Shown: positions 10,201-21,903 of the stretch, piece by piece
Layout of the letters: the number at the start of each line of letters is the position of its first letter
How positions within the stretch are numbered: position 1 is the first letter of the stretch
DNA from: Liriodendron chinense
Taxonomy: Eukaryota > Streptophyta > Magnoliopsida > Magnoliales > Magnoliaceae
NCBI GenBank assembly: GCA_003013855.2
Contig: ML058392.1
Location: forward strand, 1,984,001 to 2,048,000
Direction of reading: 5' to 3'
DNA length: 64,000 nt
Made by a program: the position numbers and the translations under genes
Notes under the pieces: generated by a model
Database searches by the model: none
Seen by the model: the letters and a program-made list of their open reading frames with translations, nothing else
Told to the model about the DNA's origin: nothing

Positions 10201-10760
10201 AGATAAACAACAAGAAGAACAAGAAATATCCAAGAGAGATTTATTAATTTTTAGTTTATCTAATAAGCCAAAAGAAAATAATTGAAACAGCCAATCTGAG
10301 TGTGGGTGACCAAGACGAGAGTGCCAAAGTTGCCACTTTCTGTGAGCATTGGAAATATCAGAAGCAGATGGTGCGAGAAAACACTTTTCAGGACGGAAGG
10401 AGTGGAGTCGAGCTTGAAAAGATGTCCATTCCTTCTACCCTTCCCAACTATCTTCTCCATTACTAGATCCTGCACAAAACAATGATAAGGAAGAAACATG
10501 ACCAAGTAATTGTTGTCAGTAAGTTGGCCTATAGAAATCAAATTTGAGGAAAGCCTAGGCACATGAAACACATCTTGAAGGACAAACTGGCGATGGGAAG
10601 GGGGCAATGTTAAGGAACTAATAGATTTGATGGGTAATTTAGTCCCGTCAGCAGTAGCAATGACCTGGTGACCAGTATAAGGGTGGATATCATGAAGACA
10701 TGATTCATTATTGGTCATATGGTTGGAAGCACCAGAATCGAAGAACCCCGGATATGATTT
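10201..10760 (-). pseudogene. Copia protease and GAG-pre-integrase segment
   Basis: The retropepsin active site FFDSGASNHMT is encoded around 10713-10745, followed by the conserved stretch DGTKLPIKSISSLTLPP, the FVLQDVFHVPRLSSNLISIGQL motif and the integrase zinc-binding region in a shifted frame. Between the protease and the inversion junction at ~10930 lies a Ser/Thr/Pro-rich linker (10780-10925) that normally follows the gag zinc knuckles. Confidence 0.85.
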
Positions 10761-10927
10761 GGAAGTACCTGACAGGTTGGCAGCTGAAAGAGCCTATATG
10801 ATCTGATTAAGCATCTTAAGAGACGATGTGGGGGGAGGAAGTGGAGGCAGAATTGCTAGAGGAGGCATCGGAAGTAACAACCGTAGGAGTAGGAGCAGAA
10901 GAGGTGGCAGTGAGAACACGACCACGA

Positions 10928-11187
10928 TAATCGACATGATGGATGGGCTATGGCTGAATGGTTGATTGATTCTTCTTGTATATCTTTTCCTTGTATAGGT
11001 GATAGTTAGGTTCTCTTGATTGCTAAGTTACTTGGTTACTAAGTTACTTGATTACTAAATTATTTGGTTGCCAAGTTACTTATATTGCAAGATTGTACGC
11101 CTTTATAGATAAACCATTTTTGGGTGTACATTAATATAGAATATCAAAAGAAGAATTCTCCACATCCTTTATTTGTCTCTGTTATCA
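10928..11187 (+). repeat. Former 5' LTR, now inverted
   Basis: 260 bp ending TTTGTCTCTGTTATCA and directly followed by the primer-binding site, so it is a 5' LTR by context. It lies in plus orientation although the rest of the element is minus. Its first bases (TAATCG instead of TGATCG) derive from the gag side of the inversion breakpoint; the true LTR start TGATCG remains stranded at 12206. Confidence 0.85.
10930..10948 (+). repeat. 19-bp inverted repeat, left breakpoint
   Basis: ATCGACATGATGGATGGGC, the exact reverse complement of 12186-12204. One copy belonged to the LTR start and the other to gag. Pairing between them explains the flip of the intervening LTR-gag block. Confidence 0.9.
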
Positions 11188-11200
11188 TGGTATCAGAGCC
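11188..11200 (+). other. Primer-binding site (initiator tRNA-Met)
   Basis: TGGTATCAGAGCC, the classic plant copia PBS complementary to the 3' end of initiator methionine tRNA, immediately downstream of the LTR terminus TTATCA. Confidence 0.95.
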
Positions 11201-11420
11201 ATACCGATCTCGGGCTCTTCTTCTTCTTCATTTCCGGTGAGCAACACTTCCAGATCCGGCGGCACCGCAACTCCCTTCATCTAGATCCGGTACTTCCATC
11301 CACATCTGGCGAAACTCGTTCACTGTGTCTTTCGAAGTTGTTTCGGGCGATTGAACCTTCCTGTCGGGCGCCCGAAACCCCTTGTCTGTGTTTTTTTTTC
11401 TGTATCTCTTCGTTTTTGTT

Positions 11421-12185
11421 ATGAACAAAGACGGTTTTCGGTCAGATACTTCCCGGTGTGTCTTTTATGGCTCTAACTATGGTTTGTGGGCCATTCACTT
11501 ACAGAATTTCCTCAAGGGCTGAGGTTTATGGGGAATCATTGATGGAACCATTCCAGTCCCCGCTTCTACAGACGCCGAAAAACTCTTAGAGTGGGAGATG
11601 AAAAATGGACGGATCATTACCTGGATTCTCGACTCAGTGGATAGGTCAATCGCTGTTGGCCTTACTCTTCATCGCACTGCTAAGGCAATATGGGATCGTC
11701 TTCAGACGATTTGTCAACAAAGTTTGATGCAATGTTATACCGTTTGGAGCAATATCTTGTTCATCTCACTCAAGGCAATTGGAGCATTCAGGCATTCTAT
11801 TCCGAGATCGTTGCCATATGGATTGAAATTTATCAGACCATGTAAGCTCGCACTAGGGTGCGACAGTTTCTTATGAAGTTGCGACCGGAGTCTGAATACA
11901 CTTCTCAACCGCAACCCCCTACCGTCCCTCAACGTGGTCATCAATGACCTCTTTTAGCTGAGGAGCAACGCTTTAAGGTCCTCTCTTCGCCTTCTTCAGG
12001 ATCTTCCGATCTTGTCCTTGCTGCCTCTGCTTCCACTGAGATTCGTGGATCCACTCCTCTCACATGTCGTGGTTGTAACAATGTGGGTCATCTCGTTGCT
12101 CAATGCAAAGAATAGTGTGCGTACTGTCACCGAACAGGTCATGGACTTCAGCATTGCTGTATAAGGCCGTTCGCTTCTGGTTGTG
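11421..12185 (+). pseudogene. Copia gag (UBN2-type) on the inverted block
   Basis: Opens MNKDGFRSDTS and continues as a copia capsid-like domain (GLWAIHLQNFLKG, stop, GLWGIIDGT, then WEMKNGRIITWILDSVDRSI, AKAIWDRLQTI). Near 12063-12110 it encodes a CCHC zinc knuckle CRGCNNVGHLVAQC, followed by a second degenerate knuckle YCHRTGH. It carries stops at about 11521 and 12114 and at least one frameshift. The frame runs into the inverted repeat at 12186, exactly where the minus-strand half resumes at 10930. Confidence 0.88.
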
Positions 12186-12204
12186 GCCCATCCATCATGT
12201 CGAT
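12186..12204 (+). repeat. 19-bp inverted repeat, right breakpoint
   Basis: GCCCATCCATCATGTCGAT; partner of 10930-10948. Two more bases (CA) complete the terminal TGATCGACATG of the element on the minus strand, followed by the right target duplication GGGTC. Confidence 0.9.
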
Positions 12205-12206
12205 CA

Positions 12207-12865
12207 GGGTCTATCACATTTTAGGTTGGCCTTGGGTTAGAAATTTGGCCCATTTAATTAAATGGGTCGGGCTAAGGTTGTGTTTATCGTTTCAGGTTGG
12301 GCTTGGTCGGAAACATGGACCTTTAACTAAATTCATTGTGCTTGGGTAAGAAACATGCCCATTTAACTAAATGGGTCGGATTGGGCCGAGTTTATGGCAT
12401 TTTAGGTTGGGCTGGGTCAGAAACATTGCCCTTTTAACTTAAATGAGTCAGGCACGGGTAAAAAACATCGCCTATTTAACTAAATGGGTTGATCAGAATG
12501 GGTCGAGTTTGATCACATTTGGGGTCGGGCTTGGGTTAGAAACATGGCCCATTTAACTAATGGGTCAGGCTCAGGTTGAGTTTATCACGTTTCGGGTCAG
12601 GCTTAGGTCAGAGACATGGCTGTCTAACTAAATGGGTTGGACTCTGGTTTAGTTTATCGTGTTTCGGGTCACTCGGGTTAGAAACATGGCGCATTAAACA
12701 AAACGGGTCAGGTGGTTGAATTTATTGCATTTTAGGCCGAGCTCGGGTTAGAAACATGGCCCATTTAACTGAATTGGTTAGTCTCTCCAGTTGAGTTATC
12801 TTATTTCGGGTCAGGCTCTGGTCTGAAACATGGCTCATGTAACTAAATGGGTTCAGCTCGTGTCG
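12207..12865. repeat. ~72-bp tandem array (right part)
   Basis: About nine units of GGGTC(A/G)GGCTC(A/G)GGTTGAGTTTATC(A/G)...GGGTTAGAAACATGGCCCATTTAACTAAAT, 65-75 bp each and diverged from one another. The array was cut by the copia insertion; its left end is at 7372-7458. Related GGGCTTGGGCC-rich sequence also occurs at 32925-33250. Confidence 0.8.
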
Positions 12866-13695
12866 ACCTTGGCCTGATCCTACCTGCCCATTCATGGTGC
12901 TAGTGAGCAAACAAACAGGTTAACATCAAGATTGTTAAACAAATGTAGCACTCTAAACCTGATGAAAACTCATAAAGTTAAACCATAAATTTTGTAACAA
13001 AGGTCCTCAATAAATTTTTTCTCTCCATATTATATAATGAAAATTTCCTCTTTAATTGAAAAAGTTAACATGGTGACCAAATCTAAGTACACGGTCTGGC
13101 ACAAGTGATGCAAGGTTTAAATGAAGATCCAGACCATTGATTGGATGTGCTTTACCATGCATGGGAGTAAACATCTCCCAAATTAGAAGACACTAACCTT
13201 TTGATCATTATAATAATTTATGATTATCATGTGGCATGTGTGGGGACTAGTGAGGGACTCATGCAAGTCCTGTCATCAGAGTCCCTACTAATGCATCCAC
13301 CTTTTATGCAGTACTGGCCTGTTTGATGAGTAGACTGGACGAATTTTTGAACAAGGGCACCTACAGATTACGACCCACCCAATGGATGTAATGGATCTCA
13401 AACACGTGCTAAAAGGTTGGGGTACAAAATGTTAGCTACTGAAAAGAGGGCTGGACTCCTATGTCTTTTTTTTTGGAAAGGTGGCTGGACTCCTATGTCA
13501 ATTCAGCACTGTTTTAAAAAATGGTGGTCCTCACATGTGGCATTGATGTGAATATGTAGATCGTCCAAATTGTGGGTCCTATTGGGATGGAGCATACTCT
13601 GAAATCATGCTTGTTAAGCAACCTTAACCATCCAATTAAGGACAATTAAATGGATGGTTTAAAGTAAAATAGAGAGTGGTTCAATCTTGAAGGGA
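12866..13695. other. Intergenic with dispersed repeats H and E
   Basis: No gene seen. 13080-13420 matches 32150-32680 in the same orientation (GTTTGATGAGTAGACTGGAC, TTTTTGAAC, GGATCTCAAACACGTG-type blocks). 13545-13640 matches 26795-26890 (GACCGTCCAAATTGTGGGTCCT-type block followed by CATGCTTGTTAAGCAACC-like text). These are non-coding repeats of unknown class. Confidence 0.5.
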
Positions 13696-15071
13696 AAAAA
13701 TAGATAATTTTTCTTGATGGATGAAGCACTTTTATCAGGGCCAAAGGTCAATAAAAAACCAGAAACAAAAGAACAGAAAACAAAACTACAAACAAAGGGA
13801 ACAAAAAAAGAAAAAAAGAAAAAGAAAAAGAAAAGAAAAGAAAAGCCTAACTACACTCAAAACCCCAACAGAGCAGCCCCCAGAGAACAAAACTCAGACG
13901 ACCTAGCTCGCAATATACAACAGAACCCGATTAAGAACATTCCCCCTAGTAGAAATCCTAAAGCAACAATTGTTTCTTTCCAACTAGATTACCCAAAGGA
14001 TGGCAATAAAAGCCAATCTCCATTTGGACTGACCTAAATAACCCTCTCCACCAATGTGCCACAATCTAAAAAGGCAATTGATCGAACTTGGCATCACTCA
14101 GGAGACACTCAAAAGTAGATCGGACGATGCCACTTTAGAAAAACGAGCAATGAATGAAGAGATGATCGACCGACTCCTCGTTACTTATGCAAAGGAGGCA
14201 CACATTGGGGAGCACCATCGATCTTTTTTGGAGATTGTCAGTTGTGAGGATCCTATTCCTCCTAGCTAGCCAAGCTAAGGCTCATGTGAAGGATGCACAC
14301 ATTGGGCAGCACCATCAATCTTTTTCAGAGATTGCCGGTTGTGAGAATTCTATTCCTCCCAGCTAGCTAAGCAAAAGCTGAGATTTTTGGAGCCTCATAC
14401 GTTTAGACAAACGCAGTGTGAAGGCGATATGTCCCTTGCTTGGGTTGAGAAAGATGCAAATAAAGCGAGCATGCTGAAAATCTTTCAGAACTCCGAAGGT
14501 GCTACACCAGAGAATCATCAATGCTCGAAGAAATTGAGATCCCTTGTAAATGAGAGAGGAGGCATAGCAAGTCATCAAATTCATTTTCATTTAAATCCCA
14601 TAAAGCAAGGGTGAACCCAAACACCCTTAAGAGTCCAGAGAGGAGAAACAATTGGCAACAAAAAATATTTGCCACAAGACAAAGACTAGCTAATGTCGGG
14701 AAAGATGATCTCAGTGACGAGTCCCTACATCAAATATCGTTCCAAACTCTCACCCTAGTTCCTCCCCCCATAGCAATGTTGTAACCTTCGAACACCTTGG
14801 GAGCCACCTGTGCCACAGCCTTCCAAAGAAAGGAGGCGTGGTAAAGGGAGGATTCTCTGATCCACCGGCCTGTGGGGGAAGAGTCGTAACCAGCTCGCAA
14901 CGGCTTTCTTCCACAAGCTAGAGACCTTAACCCCAAAACACCAAACCTTCTTTTCCAATGGGTTGAATTGACAACCTCCCAATCACCTAATCCTAGCTCT
15001 CCCCTCATCATAGGGTCGACAAACCTCTTTACAGTTATGAAGATGAAATTTTCCTCTAGAAACACCTCCCT
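13696..15071 (-). mobile_element. LINE 3' end (L1-like), truncated
   Basis: The minus strand carries the C-terminal part of a plant LINE ORF2. At 14730-15060 the motif MMRGELGLGDWEVVN is followed by a Trp/Arg-rich region (FLWKAVAQVAPKVFEGYNIAMGGGTRVRVW). At about 14140-14260 a zf-RVT segment reads RILTTDNLQKRS...CLLCISNEESVDHLFIHC. The 3' UTR (13700-14030) is T/C-rich on that strand, like plant L1 tails. The element is cut upstream at ~15071 by the next repeat and contains frameshifts. The Lys-rich open frame at 13714-14037 on the other strand is an artefact of the tail. Confidence 0.85.
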
Positions 15072-17640
15072 TGTCACGCCCCGAAATTCGGTGCTCAAGT
15101 TGGCTAGACTCAATTCCGAATCCCAGGTCATGATTAAATTTTTAAACATTCACAACCACAAATTTAATAAAATTACACCACAGTAAATCAAACATTTATC
15201 CAATACAATGTTTAAGTATAACATTTTGGACTCACTTCTAAATTTCCACTATAATTATTTATTTATTTATTTATTTGTTTTTACAAATAGGAAAAGATGC
15301 CTACGGCTATACGTACGGCTAAATCTTCTCTCCGCCTCGCCCTTGAGAAAACTCTGATGCCCTGAAACATTGTTAAGGTGGGGGTGAGCATAGTAGCTCG
15401 TGGGATCATATCCAACCCAAATCTAAAATTTTTAAATTATCAAATACATAATCAATGGAAATACTTCGCTTAAAATTTGAAATTGAATTAAAATATTAAA
15501 TTGCAACGATGCCATGAATGTAATGCTGGAATCATAAAGATGCTGCGAATACTTTCCATGAATTTTCATCAACAATAAAGTAAATAATATTATTTCTTAC
15601 AACACCATACTCATGTCGATGATCACCACACACCAGTACCTCGTGGTGAGGGACCCATTTATACGTTAGTTGGTTAGACTACTACTCTAATTGTACCTTT
15701 AACGCATGTCTATGCACACCATTGTACTCATATGTCATACACAAAAGGAGACTTAGAAGGATCCAACGAGTTTTAAGGTCTTTCACCCAAGGGACACGAT
15801 TGCCCTACTTGTTGGCTTTTAGGGTCTTTTATCCAAGGGACACAATCGGCCTACTTGCTGACTTTAGGGTCTTTCACCCAAGGGACATAATCACTTCACT
15901 TGCTTATACCACATTCAATTTTTTTTCCATTACTCTATAATCAATAAAAATGCATGCATGTCATGGATGATTCTAAAATTAGCAATAGAATAATTCAATA
16001 AATCAGATTTCTGTACAATAATGCAGGTTCTATACAAATGTACATAAATTCAACGTTGTTAAATTTCAGTCCTTGGAATTCCTGTAAATTCAAGCTGTTT
16101 TTAGTAATAGCCTAAAATTTTGGATCTCTGGAAGGTTTAGGCTGTATTCTATAACAGACTGGATATTTATAACAAAACCTTTTGACTTTGCTGAAAATTT
16201 TATCTGAGTCACAAAATTCTGAATTTGATTCCATTCCAAATCTAATTAAAATCATACCATAATTTAAACAATTAAAATTTCATATATTCAGTATTCACGA
16301 CAAATTATAACCAATTTCCATGATTCAAATAGTCGATCAGATTGTAATCAAAATAATTCTCAATAATTCAGAATTTACATCATATGAATTAACTAAAAAA
16401 AGTTTAAATGTAAATAAATGGATAAAAAATTTCAGAATTAATTTTAAAACAACTTAATAATAAATTTTCCAAAATTAAAATTTAACTTTATTTAAATTCG
16501 AATTAAATTTTTTTTTATAAAATTTCAAATCAGCAAAGTGTAGGAACTCTGAAAACTAACCCAGGTTAAAATCCCGAATCTAATTAAATTAATTCTTGAT
16601 TTAGATTTAATAATTCTAATTTAATTAATTTAGTAATATATGGATAAAATATGACTATTTTACAATAATTCTCTTCTCCCTTCTAATAAATTGTAGGAAA
16701 TATCTATTTTAAACATATTAATGAGAATTTTATTTTATTATTTTTTTAAACCTTAAGAGTTGAATTAAGAGTGATATTAATAGATCTTAATTCAATATTC
16801 TATTTTATTAAACTTTAACCTATTAAGGTTAGGTAACTACATAGATTAAAAATCTACATTAATAAAAAATTTCTAGGATTTAAAATCTGATTTATTAAAT
16901 CCCAATTTATTAAAATTTGAAATAATCTTTTTTTGTTTTGTATATTTATAATTAAATTCAAAAATTAAATTTACCTAATCAAAATTAATTCTATAAGTCT
17001 TAAAATTCATAACCTAATTAAATTACTATTGAACAAACTAAGTTAAACAATGCTAAATTAAATCTAAATTTAAATTAGTTAATTATACATCAATATTCCC
17101 AAACTGAAATTTTACACAATTTATATTTAGTTTCAATAAGTTACTTTAAATTATTAAATCTTGACTTTAGTTATTTCCAAAATTTACCTAATATTATAAA
17201 TATTATTATTTTCATTAGTATGAATTATTTTGATATATTATTTTTAGTTAGTCTTAAATAAAAATTGATGAAATTAATAACTTGAGTCAAACTACAGATT
17301 TACGTCAGATGAATTAATTTAAAATATAACTTTGATTTAAAATAATTTTGAATTTAATTCCCACATAATTCAAATAATTTAAAATTATTTTGTATTAAAT
17401 TCAATAATTTAGAATTCTAATTTAGATTTTACTTTAATCTTATTGAACAATTTTTTTTACTCAAAATGTTTCAGTAATAAAAATATCAACGAAAAACAAT
17501 AATTTCTTGCAAATTTCAAATTGAAAATCAATTAACTATAATTGTAAAAAATCAATAATTTTTTTCATCTTTCAAAAAAAATATAATTGTAAAAAAAATT
17601 AAATAACAACAGTTCTAAAAATTTCAGATTAGGGATGGAT
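15072..17640. repeat. AT-rich block, possible LTR or unclassified element
   Basis: Starts with TGTCACGCCCCGAAATTCGG exactly where the LINE ends, a start typical of plant LTRs. It continues as strongly AT-rich noncoding DNA (TTTAAATTAATT-type text) without open frames, PBS or recognisable domains. A matching end was not found, so LTR identity is only a suggestion. Confidence 0.4.
15771..15905. repeat. Three ~46-bp tandem units
   Basis: TTTTA(A/G)GGTCTTTCACCCAAGGGACAC-type unit repeated three times (15771, ~15819, ~15863), each followed by a CCTACTTG(T/C)TG(A/G)CT-like segment. Lies inside the AT-rich block. Confidence 0.75.
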
Positions 17641-17730
17641 CACCCACCTTGACAATGAAGAATGGATTTTAATTCGCCCTGAATTCGACCCGAACGTGAC
17701 CCGATATCAGTCATAACACAACCCGCCTCA

Positions 17731-17848
<118 letters not shown>

Positions 17849-19749
17849 ATTCCATGTTGAAGACCAACCCTTGGACGCCCAACTCATATCCCACTTTAAA
17901 GCCAAGGATCCACCTTAGGGCAGCAATTCGATTGTTTTTTTTTTTTTTTTTTCACTCCTACTGTCGAAGTTCTCCCGACGTAATCACAACTCGAGGAAGA
18001 GAATGGGATTGAAATGGGAAACGGCTCCAGTTCGAGCGTGGGACGTTGTTGATTTTTTCAATTACATGATTCGTTTCTTTTTTTTGTTAACTGTTATTTT
18101 ATTATATATATATATATATATATTTGTTTTTTTAATGTTAGATTTGTGGGGTTCACCATGATAGACAGTTTGGATTAGAGGTGGGCCTCACTGAGATGGT
18201 TGGTGGTGGGTTTCGAGACCCATGCCACTACGACATGGAAGAAGAAGCGAGAACAGGGAGGGGTGCCTTTCGCCTCTTAGCTACGCAGCAACATGCGTTG
18301 GTGAAATTCCCCGCTTTTTTAAAATATTTTTTTAATCTATTTTTAAGGGAGTGTTTGGCTTGGTTTTACATGTGCATAGGGTCTGGGGCGAAAGATGTTA
18401 GCCGTTCCTTCGTGACCTTGATGATGAATGGCTAGGATCACTCTTTTGATAGTTCGGGTTAGTGCATCATTAACCGTTCCAAAAATCATTTCTCGTCTAT
18501 TCCCGTAATTCAAAAATGGAAAGGAGCTTTCTTTGTAACGTGTGCTACTACATTTCCCACGTTGCTTCTACAAATACCATGTTGCTTGTTTTAGTGTAAG
18601 TTCACTCGTGTGAATGATTTGAGTTAGGGTTGTACACCGTTCATGATAATTATGGTTGAATGATCTCCTTAATGGGTGGTTTAGATTGGCGAACGGACGG
18701 TCCTACACTAGCGTTATGAATGAATGGTTTAAGGAATTTGGATTTTGCAATGGACAGTCAAACGATTTTAGAATTGTGAACGGAATGGTACATATGGTCT
18801 TTGATGTACCTGAAAGTAAATGTACGGATGGTTTTATAAATTGACTCCCTTAGGGCAATGGATATAAGGTGGATGTTTTGGATGAATGCACAAAAAGATT
18901 TTCACTTTTAGAAAGTCATGTAACAAGGATTTTTCCTGCAAAGCTTATGTGCCTCAGAAATAGACCTAAACATGGCCTTACACAAAAGTAGTCCGGTATA
19001 GCTGATGGGTATGATGTCACCTCAATATGAAGCGTTGAAATTTCATTTGGATGGGTCATTTGATGGTTACGTGAATATACGTGATGGACGGTTGGATGAT
19101 TATAAAAATGAGATTTAAGTGGCCCATCGGTACTTTGATAGGTAGGGAGGTCATTGCATGGTTGGTGCTGCGGGTAGATTACCCGGTTGTAAGATATGGG
19201 GCGATGCATGTAAGGTTGAGCATATGGATCGATGCATGTATGGTTTTCTCCTCTTTTGGAATCACAAGTTTGTCACCAAAATACGTATTTGGCTTGTGGG
19301 CCTTTAAAACTTGTTCAATCGTGTTCCAATGTAAAAAGTAATCTAGTAAATTTTTTGGGAAAAATGTGAGGATCATCACAGTGAATTTTGTTTAATTTTT
19401 GGGTGGCCTAGTTGGCGGATCAAAGTATGATGTACAGTTGGATGATAAGATATGGGTAAAATAATTAGACGATTAAGAGTCAAATCCTATATGCTGGTTA
19501 ATGTATGGTTACTTCCATGCTTATATCGGTGTAAGATGGGTTTTTGTTGAATCAAATAGATGAATCGTCAAATAAACGGCTTAGATTGATAATTTGATAG
19601 TTTAAACTACAATCTAAAAAATGGATGGATGAGTGGGTGATTGCATACCTTGTTCGACGAATGAATGGGTAGATTTAGTGCAAGTTCCACAATTAGATTT
19701 TGAGTTGGTTAGTGAATGAACAGTTGATCTTAGGTGTACGAGGAAGAGT

Positions 19750-19794
<45 letters not shown>

Positions 19795-20095
19795 TCGAAA
19801 TCATACAATTATCAGTTAATGGTACACACTAAATAAATCGATCACACATATCAATGGTCGTTCCTTGCAAAAATTTACGGATGCTTGTATATATGAATGC
19901 ATGGATGAATGGATGGGTCTATGCATGTATGCTCAGATAAATGCAAGTGTGCACGCATTCATGTGTACGCATGCACACCAAAATCTCAGGTCATTACATC
20001 CCTACCGAAGAAACTCTCTCCTCAGCTTATCACTTCACTTAATGATTGCCTTAGGACACGGAAATAAAGACATAAAATAGAGAGGGAGGTTGGAG
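17849..20095. other. Intergenic, no gene seen
   Basis: Contains a T-run at 17935-17951, an (AT)n run at 18103-18123 and a (CA)n run at 19751-19791. The 18600-19600 part is rich in GATGGATG/GGTTGGATGAT words and looks like decayed repeat. None of the short open frames has a known motif. Confidence 0.6.
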
Positions 20096-20099
20096 GGAG

Positions 20100-20960
20100 A
20101 GCAACTTGCTTTTCTAGGGGCTAAGCTTTCTCTTCACTCTCTCCACCACCTTATTCCAAAGGGCCAAAGGTGAGAAGCCGGTTTACCCATACATAAAAGG
20201 AGGCTTAGATATGCAGAAGGGAATCGACACCCAAAATTCTCAGCAAGGTGATTGACCTCTGTAGGAATATTAATGCCTAGAAGTTCACTCTTAGAAAGAT
20301 TAATATTCTAACCCGAACAAACCTCAAACCATTTGATCGAGGTCCTCAGATTGGACACCATCGAGTCATTAGCCTCATAAAACAGGATAGTTCGGATTGG
20401 GGAAATTTTGGACTTTGAATCCCCTAAGCGGCCCCACAGATTGCCCCCTCGATAACATTTTGCTGAGGGCTTCCACAACAATCACAAAAAGAAAAAGGGG
20501 ATAGAGGGTCTCCCTATCTGAGGCCTTGGGAAGCTTTAAAAAAACCAAAAGGAGACCCGTTAATAAGAACTAAGAAAATAGCCAAGGACAAACACACCAA
20601 TGAATCGAACACCTCCATTTCTCCTCAAAACCCATTCGCCCAAACAAATAATCTAGAAAGGACCAATTAACATGATTGTATGCTTTTCCGAGGTCCAATT
20701 TACATACCACAACTTAATTACCCATTCTATAGCATGAATCCACACATTCATGGGTAATCAGAGCACCATTGGTGATATGCCTTTTGGAAATAAAAACACT
20801 CTGGAACGGTGAAATGACTTTGGGGAGCACGACTTTGATCCGCTGACTTGGAATCTTAGCAATAATTTTGTATGGACGATCGAGAAGACTAATGGGTCTA
20901 AATTTCGTTAGGAAATCCTCACCTTCAAGCATAGGAATGAAGGCTAGAAAAGTACAACCA
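20100..20960 (-). pseudogene. LINE reverse transcriptase fragment
   Basis: Minus-strand non-LTR RT. 20714-20965 reads GCTFLAFIPMLEG...LTKFRPISLLDRPYKIIAK...KVISPFQSVF...RHITNGALITHECVD, which are RT motifs 1-3 of plant LINEs. Downstream (20400-20690) come WSFLDYLFGRMGFEEKW and the NGSPFGFFKASQGLR..GDPLSPFLFVIVVEAL-like motif in broken frames. The catalytic FADD is eroded to a YEAND-like string at about 20370. Both ends are truncated. Confidence 0.85.
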
Positions 20961-20974
20961 ATGTTCGAAGTATC

Positions 20975-21240
20975 AGTATCGCTACAAGTTTCGTTGGCTG
21001 GGGTTTCAGAAACAAGTATCGATAGTGTCGATTCCATGAAATGCAAGTAAACATGGGGAAAACGGTGGAATGTTTAGTGAAACTTCAGGAGATGCTAAAA
21101 TACAAATTTTTTTTTCTTTGAAAGATACACATATTTGCATATTTAGAAATTAAAAAAATTTCAAAAAGAATGCATACATAATAAGCTTTCATTGAATGGG
21201 GGCTGAAAACTCTTACTGTTATAAGAAATCAGTACAATAG
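20975..21240 (+). repeat. Dispersed repeat G, copy 1
   Basis: Matches 27800-28060 collinearly: AGTATCGGTATC(A/G)CTACAAG, TTTAGTGAAACTTCAGGAGA, TTTGCATATT(C/T)AGAA, AAAAGAATGCATACATAATA and AATGGGGGC blocks. Non-coding. Confidence 0.75.
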
Positions 21241-21563
21241 TAACCAAACTGAGTTTACAGAATACAAATGTAGGTACCATACAATAACTAAGATATTTAA
21301 TAGTAAATGAACTAAAAAACTTACATATCTGGCCATCCCTCATACCCACATGGTGTTACAGGGTGGCTCATAGTCGTCATCTAGATTCCTACACACTCTG
21401 TCGTAATACTATTGCTCAATGTATCGTTACTACTTTGCCCAACTTATCTGGTGCTTGTACCAATTGAGGTACTCTCTCACGTATCTCTGATACTCATCCC
21501 CCTATTCTATATGAGTATGCCCGGATGTGGGTACTGCGTGACGTAGTCTTGAGAGTACAAATT

Positions 21564-21903
21564 GACTCTAACCCCAACTCACCGATAGTATTGTTGTCAA
21601 TCATATGATGGATACATCTCTTTCTGTAGCCATAATTAGAAGAGCTATTCATCAGCTTCACGTATCCATGTGTGGATGAGTATGACTGAACGTCGAAGTC
21701 GCCATGCCCATACCCGTGATATGATTGAATGGATGAGTATGACCGACTCTAACCCCAACTCCTTGATAGTATTGTTGTCAGTCATATGATGGATACATTT
21801 CTTTCTGTAGCCATAACTAGAAGAGCTATTCATCGGCTTCACATATCCATGTGTGGATGAGTATGACTGAATGTTGAAGCCGCCATGCCCATACCCGTGA
21901 TAT
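21564..21903. repeat. 183-bp tandem duplication in hAT tail
   Basis: Copy 1 starts at 21564 (GACTCTAACCCCAACTC) and copy 2 at 21747. The second copy ends at about 21903 after CCCATACCCGTGATAT. Few mismatches separate the copies, so the duplication is younger than the decay of the transposase frame around it. Confidence 0.9.

Larger units (their letters stand above)
7459..12206 (-). mobile_element. Complete Ty1/copia element with internal inversion
   Basis: A 4748-bp element flanked by the 5-bp duplication GGGTC (7454-7458 and 12207-12211). Both outer ends fit a minus-strand copia: the left end TGATAACAGAG is the reverse complement of LTR end CTCTGTTATCA, and the right end CATGTCGATCA is the reverse complement of LTR start TGATCGACATG. 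Yet the 5' LTR, primer site and gag (10928-12206) read on the plus strand while protease to RNase H read on minus. The junctions coincide with a 19-bp inverted repeat, so the 5' block has been flipped in place. Many stops and frameshifts show it is inactive. Confidence 0.88.

Noticed and set aside
11188..11200. tRNA gene fragment
   Set aside because: Only the PBS complementary to initiator tRNA-Met; no cloverleaf found here or elsewhere in the window.
10928..12206. A separate plus-strand copia element truncated after gag
   Set aside because: No TSD of its own, ends exactly at the 19-bp inverted repeat, and the outer TSD GGGTC encloses both halves; one inverted element is the simpler reading.
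13714..14037. Lys-rich open frame on +
   Set aside because: Antisense of the T/C-rich LINE 3' tail; low complexity.
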